Positions 48,936-60,221 of a DNA stretch of 64,000 nt are shown in pieces. Below the pieces are notes generated by a model, which ran no database searches, was not told the origin of the DNA, and worked only from the letters and a program-made list of their open reading frames with translations. Position 1 is the first letter of the stretch. The number at the start of each line of letters is the position of its first letter. The stretch lies in contig OX421961.1 of assembly GCA_949128115.1 (NCBI GenBank), forward strand, positions 51,198,171 to 51,262,170, in the 5' to 3' direction. The position numbers and the translations under genes are program-made. This stretch comes from Anaspis maculata. Its lineage: Eukaryota; Arthropoda; Insecta; Coleoptera; Scraptiidae.

Positions 48936-49584
48936 GTGAGCTAACGGCCTTTCAGAGCTTGTCATTTTTGACCGCACCAAATTTTTTGTTGTGATAGCCA
49001 CCTACATGGTAGTTGCTGAAACGCCACTCTGCTTTCTCAAAGCGAGTCGTCTTGGGAGCTGCCAGTTGTAAAAAGTCCCCCCAGAAAAACTCAATTTTGC
49101 ACCGTTAATCGGATCGTCTTGAAATTTGGTATACGGACAGGGTCTTGCTGTCAAATGAGCTGATTAGTTTTCGACTGTCATGTGTGAGAGTCAAAAAGAG
49201 AGAGCCGCTCACCCGGAGTTTGACAAGGACGACACGCGTTTAGTGTAGAACTCAACTCAGACGCTCTTTTCTGTTCGAGGATCGACTTTTTTCGAAAGAT
49301 TTCAACTGATATCAAGAGTAGATTGCATTGGGCGTCATGTGGACGAAAGCGAGGCGTCTCCGGTCTTCCGGCGGATAATTATTACGTGATATGCAATTGC
49401 TGTTTTGAAAAAATAGCCGCCGGAAAACCATGTCGCATTTGAGAATAGAACTGAATTCTTTAGAAATTACAAAACTAAAACGGTTCGAAGGGCCATTTTT
49501 TGACCATTCCCTTCACAATTCCAGAAATAGAATGCTGAGAATTGTTTAAATGCGCTTCTCAATAATTATGTAGCTTCTATTATA
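48936..49584. other. No gene seen
   Basis: No ORF with a recognisable domain. TA at 49583-49584 is the target duplication of the next element. Confidence 0.5.
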
Positions 49585-50280
49585 CAGGGTGATTTTTTGA
49601 AAAGTTTCCACCTCCAATATTTTCCCCCACAAATTTTTTTTGCAAAAAAGCCAAAACAGGTCGATTTTCTTTTCGAGGGGGACATCTAACCAGCGTATTT
49701 TCAATCTTACTGTTTCATCCCCCTAGGCAGGGTGACTACCCCTTCCAAAATCTTAAATGGGACTAGGGGTCAAGATACACATTGTTTTGAAGGTCATTCA
49801 ATTCTCTTTATACTGGTGCATCTAAAATGAAAATCTAACCATCCGTTCTCAAACTATGAATTTTTCAAGCCAGGAACCTTCGCTGAATAAATTTTTGTTT
49901 TTATTATGCATTGGCGTATCAAGAACCGCCAACACACGTCTATTTCAATCAAGTATTAGGGGAAGGGGCATTTTTTGACAGATCGTTGAGATACGTACCT
50001 CTCACCCACTCCTTCGCCCCCATCAACAACCCCTTGGAAATCTGAAATGGGATATGAGCCATCTTGTGATACCTCATTTGAAAGGGGTATCAATAATTCG
50101 CCAGTGCATTCGATTCTAATGAAGTCGTCAACAGGTGCCTAAAACTCAACGATCATTTTGGAAAAATTATTCAGAAAGCATTTTTATTCAAATAATTTCT
50201 TTTATTCTGAAAATGCAAACGTTTCAATAGACAGAAGCAAGTGGAACTGAAAGAAGTCAGTAGTTACAATCACAAAAGAT
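49585..50280 (+). repeat. Left TIR of the DD41D element
   Basis: Pairs with 51446-52135 end to end, to the shared segment CACAATCACAAAAGAT next to the transposase gene. It contains an internal GCAGGGTGACTA (49734) resembling the terminal motif, perhaps an internal transposase-binding repeat. Confidence 0.9.
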
Positions 50281-50373
50281 AAGATAATTTTTTTACTTCA
50301 GTTTTTCCCAGTTTTTCAGATACATTATTTTGTTTTCTACAATACACTAAGGTTGAATTGTTACATGTAAAAA

Positions 50374-51456
50374 ATGGCTTACGCTGTTGCCGAGAGGGTT
50401 GGAGTAATCTTGATTTATGGTGCAATGAACTGTTACCGAGCCACGGCCAGAGTTTTCAGTGAAAGACATCCAGATAGACAAATGAGCCATACGTACGTCA
50501 GAAAGCTTTTACGAAAATTCCAGGAAACGGGGTCGGTGAAGAATGTGAATAGAAGAGGTAACGTGGTGGTAGATGAAATGGCTCAGATTGAAGTACTAGG
50601 TCATCTGGCTTTGGATCCAACTAACTCTTTGCGTCGGATTTCTGCAACTACAGGACTTTCGTACTCATCCGTGCGCAAAGTGACAAAACTTCATAAATTC
50701 CATCCATACAAAATGAAAATGCTGCAGGAGCTTGTTGAAGAAGATCCTGATCGGAGACTAGAGTTTTGCGAGACCATGACAGAAATGATCACTGCAAACC
50801 CAAATCTGGTCAAGAACATATGCTTCAGTGATGAATGCAGTTTCTATTTAAACGGCTGTGTAAATAAACAAAATGTGCGTTATTGGAGTGATGAAAATCC
50901 ACGCATTTTCAGAGAGGGACATACGCAAGCTCCTCAAAAATTGAATGTTTGGGCAGGAATACTTGGAGATGCGGTAGTCGGTCCCCTATTCATTGAACAA
51001 ACATTGAATGGTGATGTGTATTTGGACTTGCTGGAGAATACCATCGATCCTTTAATAACCGATGAAGTTGAAAATCAACGTGATCAAGGTGGAAATCCGA
51101 TCCTGGATGAAAATGGGCTATTCTTTCAGCAAGATGGAGCCCCGCCTCATTACGCTGTCAATGTGCGAAACTGGCTCGACCAGAGATTTCCGAATCATTG
51201 GATTGGCAGGCGTGGAGCGATAGAATGGCCACCTCGATCACCAGATTTGACAAGTCCCGACTTCTTCCTCTGGGGTCATCTTAAATCTGTTGTCTTCAAA
51301 ACTCAGCCAGTGGATTTGGTAGATTTACGACAGCGGATAGTTGACGAATGCAGAAGGATTCCTAGAGAAACGTTCTCTAGAGTGAGACAGGAATTCGAAA
51401 ATCGTCTCTACTACTGCATGGAGAATAACGGTGGTCACTTTGAGCATCTTTTGTGA
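50374..51456 (+). CDS. Transposase, IS630/Tc1/mariner superfamily (DD41D)
   Basis: A 360-residue protein, a normal length for the superfamily, starting at an ATG in AAAATGGCT 93 bp past the left TIR. Residues about 15-50 and 83-110 form two helix-turn-helix-type DNA-binding segments. The DDE_3-type catalytic domain follows: FSDECSF with D153, QQDGAPPHY with D254, and WPPRSPDLTSPDFFLWG with D296. There are 41 residues between the second and third aspartates. That DD41D spacing fits rosa-like elements rather than Tc1 (DD34E) or classic mariner (DD34D). The enzyme would bind the TIRs and cut and paste the element into TA sites. No stop or frameshift is visible. The last four codons including the stop (CAT CTT TTG TGA) lie in the right TIR. 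Confidence 0.93.
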   Translation: MAYAVAERVGVILIYGAMNCYRATARVFSERHPDRQMSHTYVRKLLRKFQETGSVKNVNRRGNVVVDEMAQIEVLGHLALDPTNSLRRISATTGLSYSSVRKVTKLHKFHPYKMKMLQELVEEDPDRRLEFCETMTEMITANPNLVKNICFSDECSFYLNGCVNKQNVRYWSDENPRIFREGHTQAPQKLNVWAGILGDAVVGPLFIEQTLNGDVYLDLLENTIDPLITDEVENQRDQGGNPILDENGLFFQQDGAPPHYAVNVRNWLDQRFPNHWIGRRGAIEWPPRSPDLTSPDFFLWGHLKSVVFKTQPVDLVDLRQRIVDECRRIPRETFSRVRQEFENRLYYCMENNGGHFEHLL

Positions 51457-52135
51457 TTGTGACTACTGACTTCTTTCAGTTCCACTTGCTTCTGTCTGTT
51501 GAAACGTTTGCATTTTCAGAAAAAAAAATTGAATAAAAATGCTTTCTGAATAATTTTTCCAAAATGATCGTTGAGTTTTAGGCACCTGTTGACGAGTTTA
51601 TTAGAATCGAATGCACTGGCGAATTATTGATGAACCTTTCAAATGAGGTATCACAAGATGGCTCATATCCCATTTCAGATTTCCAAGGGGTTGTTGATGG
51701 GGGCGAAGGAGTGGGTGAGAGGTACGTATCTCAACGATCTGTCAAAAAATGCCCCTTCCCCTAATACTTGATTGAAATAGACGTGTGTTAGCGGTTCTTG
51801 ATACGCCAATGCATAATAAAAACAAAAATTTATTCAGCGAAGGTTCCTGGCTTAAAAAATTCATAGTTTGAGAACGGATGGTTAGATTTTCATTTTAGAT
51901 GCACCAGTATAAAGAGAATTGAATGACCTTCAAAACAATGTGTATCTTGACCCCTAGTCCCATTTAAGATTTTGGAAGGGGTAGTCACCCTGCCTAGGGG
52001 GATGAAACAGTAAGATTGAAAATACGCTGGTTAGATGTCCCCCTCGAAAAGAAAATCGACCTGTTTTGGCTTTTTTGCAAAAAAAATTTGTGCGGGAAAA
52101 TATTGGAGGTGGAAACTTTTCAAAAAATCACCCTG
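51446..52135 (-). repeat. Right TIR of the DD41D element
   Basis: Inverted partner of 49585-50280. It begins within the last codons of the transposase gene, so the coding end and the repeat overlap by about 11 bp. Confidence 0.9.
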
Positions 52136-52137
52136 TA

Positions 52138-52327
52138 TACATATACCGTATATATTGTTTTGGCCCGACACATCGAAACAGCACACAGCCCTGAATGTCA
52201 AATAATATAATGCATTCTCCATAATCGTTCCATCAGATTTAGATAAGAGAAAGCTTGAATTCATTGGAAATTTTGGCACTACTTCCGACAAATGTCCAGC
52301 GTAATGCATGAACTCCAAAATCAATAT
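52138..52327. other. Short spacer, no gene
   Basis: Unremarkable DNA between the DD41D element and solo LTR 2. ATAT at 52324-52327 is the LTR target duplication. Confidence 0.5.
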
Positions 52328-52758
52328 TGTTACGAAGCTCGCGACCATCCCGGCTCTTTCTAGAGAAATCTAGCATTACGCGTTGCATTCGGGAAGCATC
52401 GAGAGACTTCAGCGGTAGGTCACGACACGTCGAGACTTCTGGCGGCTGGCGGAGGTGCCGTAGAAAATACGCGTATATTCTCGACGCAGATACCAGAGAA
52501 ATCCTCGTGTGCTGTAAACATCATCAGGAAGCATCCAGAACCTTCGATGCCACTATAAGAGAAGAGCTTGACCTGGCATCGAGAGAGTTTGAATCGAGCG
52601 ATCGTGGCGTCAACACCTTAAGCGACATTGTGAATTCCAAGCGATTAATAATTCTGTGCGTTATTTAGTTGTGTCGGTAGTAGCTAATAAAGTGCAGTTT
52701 GTTTACAAGTAAATCAGCGCATTTAATTCCGAGATAGGCGAACCCGAATATCGTAACA
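52328..52758 (+). mobile_element. Solo LTR 2, related to solo LTR 1
   Basis: 431 bp, starting TGTTACGAAGCTCGCGACC and ending CGAATATCGTAACA, with 4-bp flanks ATAT (52324-52327 and 52759-52762). The ends match solo LTR 1 (TGTTACGA...ATATCGTAACA), but the interior differs, so it is a related but distinct family. A TATAAG-type box lies at 52554-52559 and AATAAA at 52686-52691. The 113-codon plus-strand ORF running through it has no recognised domain. Confidence 0.85.
52686..52691 (+). terminator. Polyadenylation signal in solo LTR 2
   Basis: AATAAA about 70 bp before the LTR end, at the same relative place as in LTR 1. Confidence 0.5.
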
Positions 52759-52798
52759 ATATACACACGGAAAAAAGTAAGTATGTAATTTCTAATTA

Positions 52799-54189
52799 GT
52801 TGCAGCGGTACGCTAGTAAAATGACCCTGATTTTGCATTTTGTAATACTGCAATGAAATTTGGCATATGCAAACTACGTAGAATTTCAAGTGATTTGACT
52901 CGCAGTACTCAAAAAATTGTCCATTCGGAGGCGACTGGGGGCCCCTCCACATTTCAAGATGTCAGAGTTTTTACCATGCACCATTCAGTACCGCCCTATC
53001 TACCGTACAGGACCTAAACAACTTTGTTCTTGACCATCTTAACATTGTTCGTCATGTCAATTCCATTCTTCTTACAGAAAAAAATTGTTTCTTTGTCTGG
53101 TCAACAAGTCGAGAAATATATTCTTTTTGGACCACAAATAGATTGTTGAGTCGTTTTTGTGTGATCATCGATAAATCCGCATCCCCTTGATTCATTTATG
53201 AAAACAAAAGTTTTGCTGTTCTATTCTTTGACAAAGGGGTGACCTCAACTTACCATTATTTTCAGCATTACCTATTTCAATGTTTTATGCCTAAAAATAT
53301 GATGATTATTGTACTAGTATATAGCTTGAAGTTTTCTTCAACAGTGTGGATGATGAAACGGCCTCAGATTCCACCTGGAAGCCGTGCATATTAATTTTTC
53401 TGCAAGGGCCCAAGAGCGCCGGTTGCGGTACTTTCGCACCAACTCTCATTTCTGTATCACAAAATGCAAAATTGTTAGGCGTGAATATCGTTTTCCACTA
53501 GAGCAAACCGGTGCTCTTGGGCGGAGTGGTGTGTATTGACATTTTGGCCGCTCCCGCTAGAAAATCAAAAATGCCAAATTTGACGGCCTTGCAGAAAAAT
53601 TATTATGTACGGCTTCCAGGTGGAATCTGAGGCAGCTTCATCATCCACATCGTTAAAGAGAACTTCAAGCTATATATTAGTATAACAATAATCATACTTA
53701 CCGGGGTAAAACATCGAAAAAGGTAATGTTGAAAATAATGGTAAGTTGAAGTCACTCCTCTGTTGAAAAAGAGCACTGCGAACTTTTTTTTTTTCATAAA
53801 TGAATCAAGGGGATGTGGGTTTATCGATGATCACACAAAAACTACCTAACAATCTTTTGGTGATCCAAAATAAATATTATTTTCCAATTTGTTGACCAGG
53901 CAAAGAAATTTTTTTTTCTTCTATAAGTAGATTGGAATTGACATGACGAAAAATGTTATGATGGTCAAGGACAAAGTTGTTCAGGTCCTGTACGGTAGAT
54001 AGGGCGGTACTGAATGGGCGCATAGGAAAATTCTGGCATCTTGAAATTTTGAGGGGCCCCCAGTTGCCCCCTAATGGACAAATCTTTTAGTGCTGCGGGT
54101 CAAGTCACTTGAAATTTTATGTAGTTTGCATATGTCAAATTTCATTGCAGTATCACAAAATGCAGAATCAAAAAGCTCACCGCCGCAAC
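52799..54189. mobile_element. Fold-back transposon, family B copy 2 (1.4 kb)
   Basis: It starts GTTGCAGCGGTACGC and ends ACCGCCGCAAC, flanked by TA (52797-52798 and 54190-54191). The arms about 52799-53400 and 53590-54189 pair along their length. Examples are TGCAATGAAATTTGGCATAT, TACCGTACAGGACCTAAAC and GATGATGAAACGGCCTCAG. Even the middle pairs (AAGAGCGCCGGTT with AACCGGTGCTCTT). The end AGCGGTACGC and an inner block TTTGACYCGCAGT are shared with 43244-46292. No transposase. Confidence 0.83.
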
Positions 54190-54191
54190 TA

Positions 54192-56481
54192 AATGGCCCA
54201 GAAAACATTTTGGTGACAACGTATGTGGGTCTGTAACGATTACAGACCTAGTCTCCGTAAAAGCAAAGCAAGTAAAGGCAGTAATTTCTCAAACTACCAC
54301 CAAAAACTTAATCTTCACTACCAAAGTAGGTAAATATTGACCGCCTGGGATATTCAAGTGTTGAAATGGTTGGTATCAATTCAGATATGTGATGACCAAG
54401 GTCTGTAACGCCTAGAGGTTTCCTCTGAAGCAGTTTTGTCCGTGCAGGTGTTACAAGCTAATCGTAAAGAAATTAAATCATGTCTTATAAGACAGAATCC
54501 TATAGGAGTATCTTGGAGATGGGCGGCTTGTCCAGGTAAATATTCAAGTTCTGAAGACATATTCCCCCATTTTGTAATTTAGATGTGAAGAAGAGAGATT
54601 TAGCCTTTCTCACCTTTAATGACAATAATTAGTATTCGCCTCCATAATTTCGCGTCACAGCTCGGTTCTTTGAGTAGGGAAGTATGAAAAATCCAGAGAA
54701 GCATCGCAGAAAGGCCGGGCGGCCTATTTCAGAATTTATTGAGGTGGAAATTTTGAAATTTCCTTACACTTTGCTACGTTTGTATAAGGGTGGGAAACTT
54801 TCTTTAAAGTTAAGCGATTCAACTTCGCCCGTATTGCGGTCTCGCTCGCCATGCCCTGCCCACCCTCCGGGCTGTTAAAAAAAAAGTGGCAAGGTCACGG
54901 TAGACCGGTGACAAATCGGAGTAAAAACGGCGCCTGTTATCAACGTCTAACTCCGACCAAAGTAATTTCGAACTTTCCTTCTTCTAATTCATTTATTTAG
55001 TCCCAACGGGCGCGACTCAAGCCCTCTCGCCATAGCATGAACCGTTTTAATTAAATGAAATGTAGTTATATCAGATGTATACCTACTCGCACTTACTTTG
55101 CACTTAGTTGGCCGCCTGATGCTGTTCACGTGTCCCGAAAATTTGGGGGTTCAACTCGAATCTCCCTATTAAACCGCGCGTGTATAATATTTCTCGAGCG
55201 TGCTACAACTTTCGACCCAGGTATGGGGGCGTATTTTATCAGCGCAATATTGAAAGTTCATTGGTGCACCTGATCGAAAAACAATGGGTACTTCCGCGCA
55301 AACCAGACTTTACTATTAGTTTTCGCTGTGTTTTGACCCGGCGAAGAAAACCTTTTGTTCGAGGCGCGATCGTCGAATGGCTCCCTAAATCACCCTCGAT
55401 TGAAGCTCTTCGGATTTAATAACGGTAATGCGAATCTAATGGCACGGTCTAATGAGTATTTAAATCAATGTAACGAACTAAAACAATGTGGGTCAAATTT
55501 CAATGGGAGCAACATCAGATATCAAAGAGAGCCGCAGTGAGGAATGACTGTTTAATTAGCGAATTAATATCAAGTTACTTAGGTAGGTAAGTATGCCTAA
55601 TTTTACTGAAATTATATTTATACATACATATACCGGGTTTCACGTTGCCCCCAATATTACAGCTCCTGATTTATTTTCCTGTGGTTACCTCAAAGCTAAA
55701 TAAGTGTACAAATAATTAAGAAATCTAGAGGTGCAAGACAAACAGCACGGAGAAACTCCCGTTCCACGCATTACAAGAAGTGCTGGTAATACAAATTTGT
55801 ATCAGTTGGAATCAAAAAATCATTGCCCAAGGATGGCGAACATTTGGGCGATACCATGATTGTATAGGTATAAAGCGTTCATTTACCATCTACGAATAAC
55901 AGGTAACGTACTTATAATTTCGTACTAATTTCTTATTGTCGAACGAGGTTTCCAGATAATTAGATGAAGTTACAGACGAATTGGTACAACAAACAACGGT
56001 TATTAAAAAAGAAGTTGAACGGGTAAAATTGAATGTAAATTAACTACTGTTTGTGTTTGTACTACTTTTTCTCTTCTTTTCCTTTTGATTTTACTGTCTC
56101 AACCAGGGGCCCAATAGATAAAATTATCTACAATCGACAATAAATCTTCTCAATTTTACCTGAACTGTTAGTTTTCGACAATGGTTACCATACATTTTCG
56201 GTGGGCGCGATGAGGCGCTTTCAAACGGTTGTCAAACTGGTTAGCTCAACAGTGATTTGAATGGTTTTTCTTCATTTTTCTCTTCTAAACGCAGTGGTTC
56301 AACTCTATTATGTGTCCGTGTTGTGAGGTTTTTGTATTTATCCATTTTAAACGTTGAAAATGTTCGATTCCGACACGAGTCCAAATGTGGACAAGTTTTT
56401 TTTCTCCGCTAGCGGGCTATGAAGCTGCATTCACACAAGAGGTTTTGAAGTCCTGTTGTCGTATGGTGCTGTTGCATAATG
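54192..56481. other. No gene seen
   Basis: Contains GTCTGTAACG/TACAGAC small repeats near 54230-54410. No ORF with a recognisable domain. Confidence 0.45.
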
Positions 56482-56655
56482 CCCGCTCTATGAAAATTCG
56501 CAGCAATCGCAACGCAACCGCAACGCAGAGCGCAACGTTTTTGATTGGCTCGCAAGGTATTCGCAAAGCCATCGCAACGACGTGAAAGGCTTGCGAGCCA
56601 ATCAGAAAAGTTGCGCTTTGCGTTGCGGTTGCGTTGCGTAATTTCATAGAGCGCC
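56482..56655. mobile_element. Compact hairpin MITE with CCAAT motifs
   Basis: GCTCTATGAAA, GCAACGCAACCGCAACGCA, GCGCAAC and GATTGGCTCGCAAG in the left half are mirrored in order in the right half (GCCAATC, GTTGCGTTGCG, TTTCATAGAGC). The two halves translate to nearly the same peptide on opposite strands. The loop is about 40 bp. Each arm carries a CCAAT box. No target duplication seen. Confidence 0.7.
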
Positions 56656-59600
56656 CTTAAAGTTTAAACCAAAAAATACAATCATCCAGAAATAAAAATG
56701 GTGTGTACCACGGTCCTAAACCATTGCCAATTGGTGCCAATGTTTTTAACTTCAAACTTTTGGCAAGGCATTGGCACACACCCAAACAGCGCGCCGATAG
56801 GTGCCAATAGGCGCGCGCGTTTGCGATATTTGACAGTTGACAGCTTACACTGATGTCATAGTGACCTATTACACCACTACTGTTATACTAAACAGAAACC
56901 TCCTAATCTTCCAAAAGTAAATTACCCTTACTCAATGCTATAAGGCAACCGTACAAGAATGGCACGGCAACGCTCCAGCACTGCAAGACCTTTTATGTGA
57001 ATGTAGCTTGAGGCCCTCCTGGCGCTCCATTCGGGGTAGATTAGGGACTGAGGATTTGGTATGAACCAACAGGCGCACAAGCACACAGCTCTGGGAATAC
57101 ATTACTAAGAGCTTTCAACATAATTCACACATTGGCTGTCACTTCTGACAATTATGTGGAAGTATTCTGGAGTTCTTTTGGCTGCTGACTGAGTGGGTTC
57201 TATTGAACCGGTGTAACTGACTGTTTATTTATCGGATTTGATTGAGTAAACTAACATTTTCCAGAGTCTCATCTTTTACAAAACTACTACACAGGTCTAC
57301 AAAGGTAGGACGTATGAAGACGATACGTAATTCTATCAACAAAAGATATCTAGGACCTAGGTATACATACTTGGTTCCTCTTCAAAAGTTGATAATCCAG
57401 CACAAATTCCTTCAAAGTTGGAGCAAAACAAAAATTCGATTTCACTTGCGATCTGCTCTATTGAAAGTGTTCGTGCATGTCTGCGGTCTTCTCACTTTTA
57501 CTAGTTTCACTCGTGAATGTAAATCTACGAAAAAAAAGCAAGAGGAACCCATGGCTAGACTTCAGACGATACATATTCGGAAATACACATACCCTGTATC
57601 TCGTAACATGCGACATACGATATTACAACCAGCCTATATTGGCCCCACCTCGCGGTGTGCTCCTGCCCAGATAAACGATTTAGATACTTCTGAAAAGTAT
57701 CCTGTGTAGTTTTAAGATAACCAATATACGTTCATCTTTATACAACACCACTGCAAGACTGAATGGATTTTTCCTTATTTATACTTCTGAAAAAGATATG
57801 TAAGAGCGTTCAAATGGATTCGACGTTAAAGTAGGCTGGCTCATGAAAACTTAGGTCTTGGAATTCGGTAAGTAGGTACCTATGTTCCCATTTTATCAAC
57901 AAACAAAAATACCAAAACTATGGACAAACTCCAATATGACGACCAAGATGGCGACGAAACTATGAAATCAAACGTGAAAATAAAAAAGTCTATACAAGTC
58001 AAGAAAAGATTCCAAGTTTCATGGAAATCGTTTAAAGGATGAGGAAGGAGTTGATGGTTGAACTCATAAGATTGTCTCCATCTGAAGCAATATTTTTTCT
58101 AGGCCTACTGTTCCCAAGATTGTTACGACATTCGGTGGAGACCCAACTCGGGGATAAGCCACAAGCCTGTACAACTGACGGAGAAGCCGTTCGAGAACTT
58201 GTCGATTTCATAGCAAAACTGCTGGACATTTTTTGAGCCCTGCCTACCAGATCAAACTTGTAACGTGTGTAAATACAAAATTCTCATCCATTGCTGAAGA
58301 TCAATTTATTCGAAATTCATAACAACTCCAGTATGCCAACATTTCTTATTCTCTTGTTGTGATGATCGATGTCCCTGATTCTGTTAGTAAAATCAGGTCT
58401 CTGGAGAAACACTCAAAGCAAACGGAAAGCACTGTTTCCTGTTTCCTGCTATGGCCAAGTACCACTATTTGTTCCATCGTACAGTGCATACAAAGTTGAT
58501 GACCGATAAGTACAATTGTGGGGCCAAATAATACTTGTCAGGTCGGTACTCGTAGGGTCCAATATAAGTTACAAGAAGCTGCCATGCCACTCTAATTAAG
58601 TTGCGTACTTTGCCCACCAGGAGCCATTGAAGTTGTTCAGATTGGCTGCTAAAAATTGATGACGGTTGACCAATCGTTCTCAAATGCAATAAATGTCGAA
58701 CCGAAATAGACAAGCTTCGATTATCAGAAAATGAACTCGATATATTGAACCGTTTGGAAGATATGGAATAAGTTGTAGCTACCGAAACAATCTACCGAGA
58801 AACAAGCAAAAATAACGAAAAAAATGGCGCCAAATAGCCTCAGTTTCAAAAACCATTGAAGGTTGGCATTGGTGGCAAAAACACAGGTTTTTTTTTCATA
58901 TAAACCAGACGCTCCAATCGATGAATATTTTGTTTTCAAAGCCAACCCTGAATGTCTTTGTTGATCGCAATATATTTTCCTTCAGCTTGCAAGATTCTTC
59001 CACAAGTGATGATTTTTACTGCTGAGCATTAGATGAGGACAGTTTTGGTAATCGCACAGTTATTGGGGTTTATTCGTAATTCGTAAAAATCAAATTGACC
59101 ATAATTTTTCCGGCGTAAATGGTCATGAATGCCATATTTGAAGGAATTTTGACCCAATATCTCTAAGATATCATGAAGCGTACGCGTACAAGGGTTCCAA
59201 CTTTTTATTTCACAGATTTATAGCTAAATCATAAATTACACGGGTAATATAACACACAACCTACATTCCAGAAGAATTATTGGGTTCAAAGTTTCAGCGT
59301 AAAAAGTAAATCTTATATGAAACTCAGGAACACACAGCTATTTTATTGAAACGACATGGGGTGGTAATTTGTTGTTATCGGTGATAAATCAGAAGCATCG
59401 AAAGTCACGAAAGTAGGAGAACACAAAAAATATAAAAACGCAAATGGTTTGTTAACACCTCTCTTCGTTCGACTCTTTCACGCCAAGTCTTTGTAGGTTG
59501 TACTTTCACAGTGACTTCAATTTTTTTATGTAAATATCTACCGTTTGGAATGATTGATCATTTGCGTTTTGCAGTTTTTCATTCTAGCTTACCTACATGA

Positions 59601-59912
59601 AAAAATTCAAGTTCAAAAGACATTATCGTACACAGACTGGTAACATGAAAGAGGAATCGCATAGTCGCATACTCGTAATAAGTATATGAAAATTCACCAC
59701 AACATGTTAGGTGTGACTACAAAGAGCCAAAGAGCGCAGCACCCAGATCAATAATTCGGAACTTCTATCGCAATTGGTGAATGCTGGTGTACTGGTAGGT
59801 AGGTACCTATATCTCTTTGAATCGTTCGGCTTAACTGTGCGCCGGTATAATAATATAAAACATTCGGTGTGCTTCATTGTGTTTTGTTTTTCAGATAAAC
59901 GCAACGACTTAC
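56656..59912. other. No exon seen; probably intronic
   Basis: The stretch 56730-56830 has a TTGCCAATTGGTGCCAATG/GGCACAC repeat-like patch. The 155-codon ORF at 57242-57709 has no recognisable domain. The stretch 57930-58040 resembles the AAGATGGCG repeat family. Part or all may be intron of the gene whose exon lies at 59913-60221 (minus strand, so downstream). Confidence 0.4.
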
Positions 59913-60221
59913 CTTCCACCAAGTGATAATGGCAGGTGGCCTGGACCCTCGACAACGGCAGGTGACATTGTAGCGTTTCCCGGCGCTGAATTCGGGATTA
60001 TTTCCGAGCAGAGTGACCTCGAGAGGTCTCAGGTACATGTCGATAGCCACGCGAACCACGAGGGGTGGCTGTAATCTGCTGTTACTGACCTCGCAGCTGT
60101 AGATCGCCAGGAGATGTGAGCGAGTCAGCTTGTCGATTTTCAGCAAGCTCTGGGATTTCCGCCTGTCCGGAAACGACTGTGACTCGTCGGTGACCAAGTC
60201 TCCATCACGCCACCAGGACAC
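59913..60221 (-). CDS. Internal exon of an Ig-superfamily cell-surface gene, Sidestep-like
   Basis: A 309-bp exon (103 codons, phase 0 at both ends). It follows TTTTCTAG, an acceptor at 60222-60225, and ends in TGGAAG|GTAAGT, a consensus donor (GT at 59911-59912). It carries the second half of one Ig domain (VSWWRDG, then LLKIDKLTRS, then YSC at residues 41-43) and the first half of the next (RYNVTC, then GSRPPAIITWWK at 92-103). The DMYLRPLEV linker and the SRPP.ITWWK pattern are typical of the insect Sidestep family. Those are transmembrane proteins that bind Beat-family receptors and guide motor axons. The exon has the half-plus-half arrangement of split Ig domains. No other exon of this gene was found, so its introns are long. 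The exact paralogue is not determined. Confidence 0.82.

Larger units (their letters stand above)
49585..52135. mobile_element. Apparently complete DD41D IS630/Tc1/mariner element
   Basis: This 2551-bp element is bounded by CAGGGTGATTTTTTGAAAAG and its inverse, with TA on both sides (49583-49584 and 52136-52137). The TIRs are very long (49585-50280 and 51446-52135) and nearly identical. The single transposase ORF lies between them. Close TIR match and an intact ORF suggest recent activity. A decayed short relative lies at 13987-14540. Confidence 0.93.

Noticed and set aside
57242..57709. 155-codon plus-strand ORF
   Set aside because: Basic composition but no motif, no splice or start context support.
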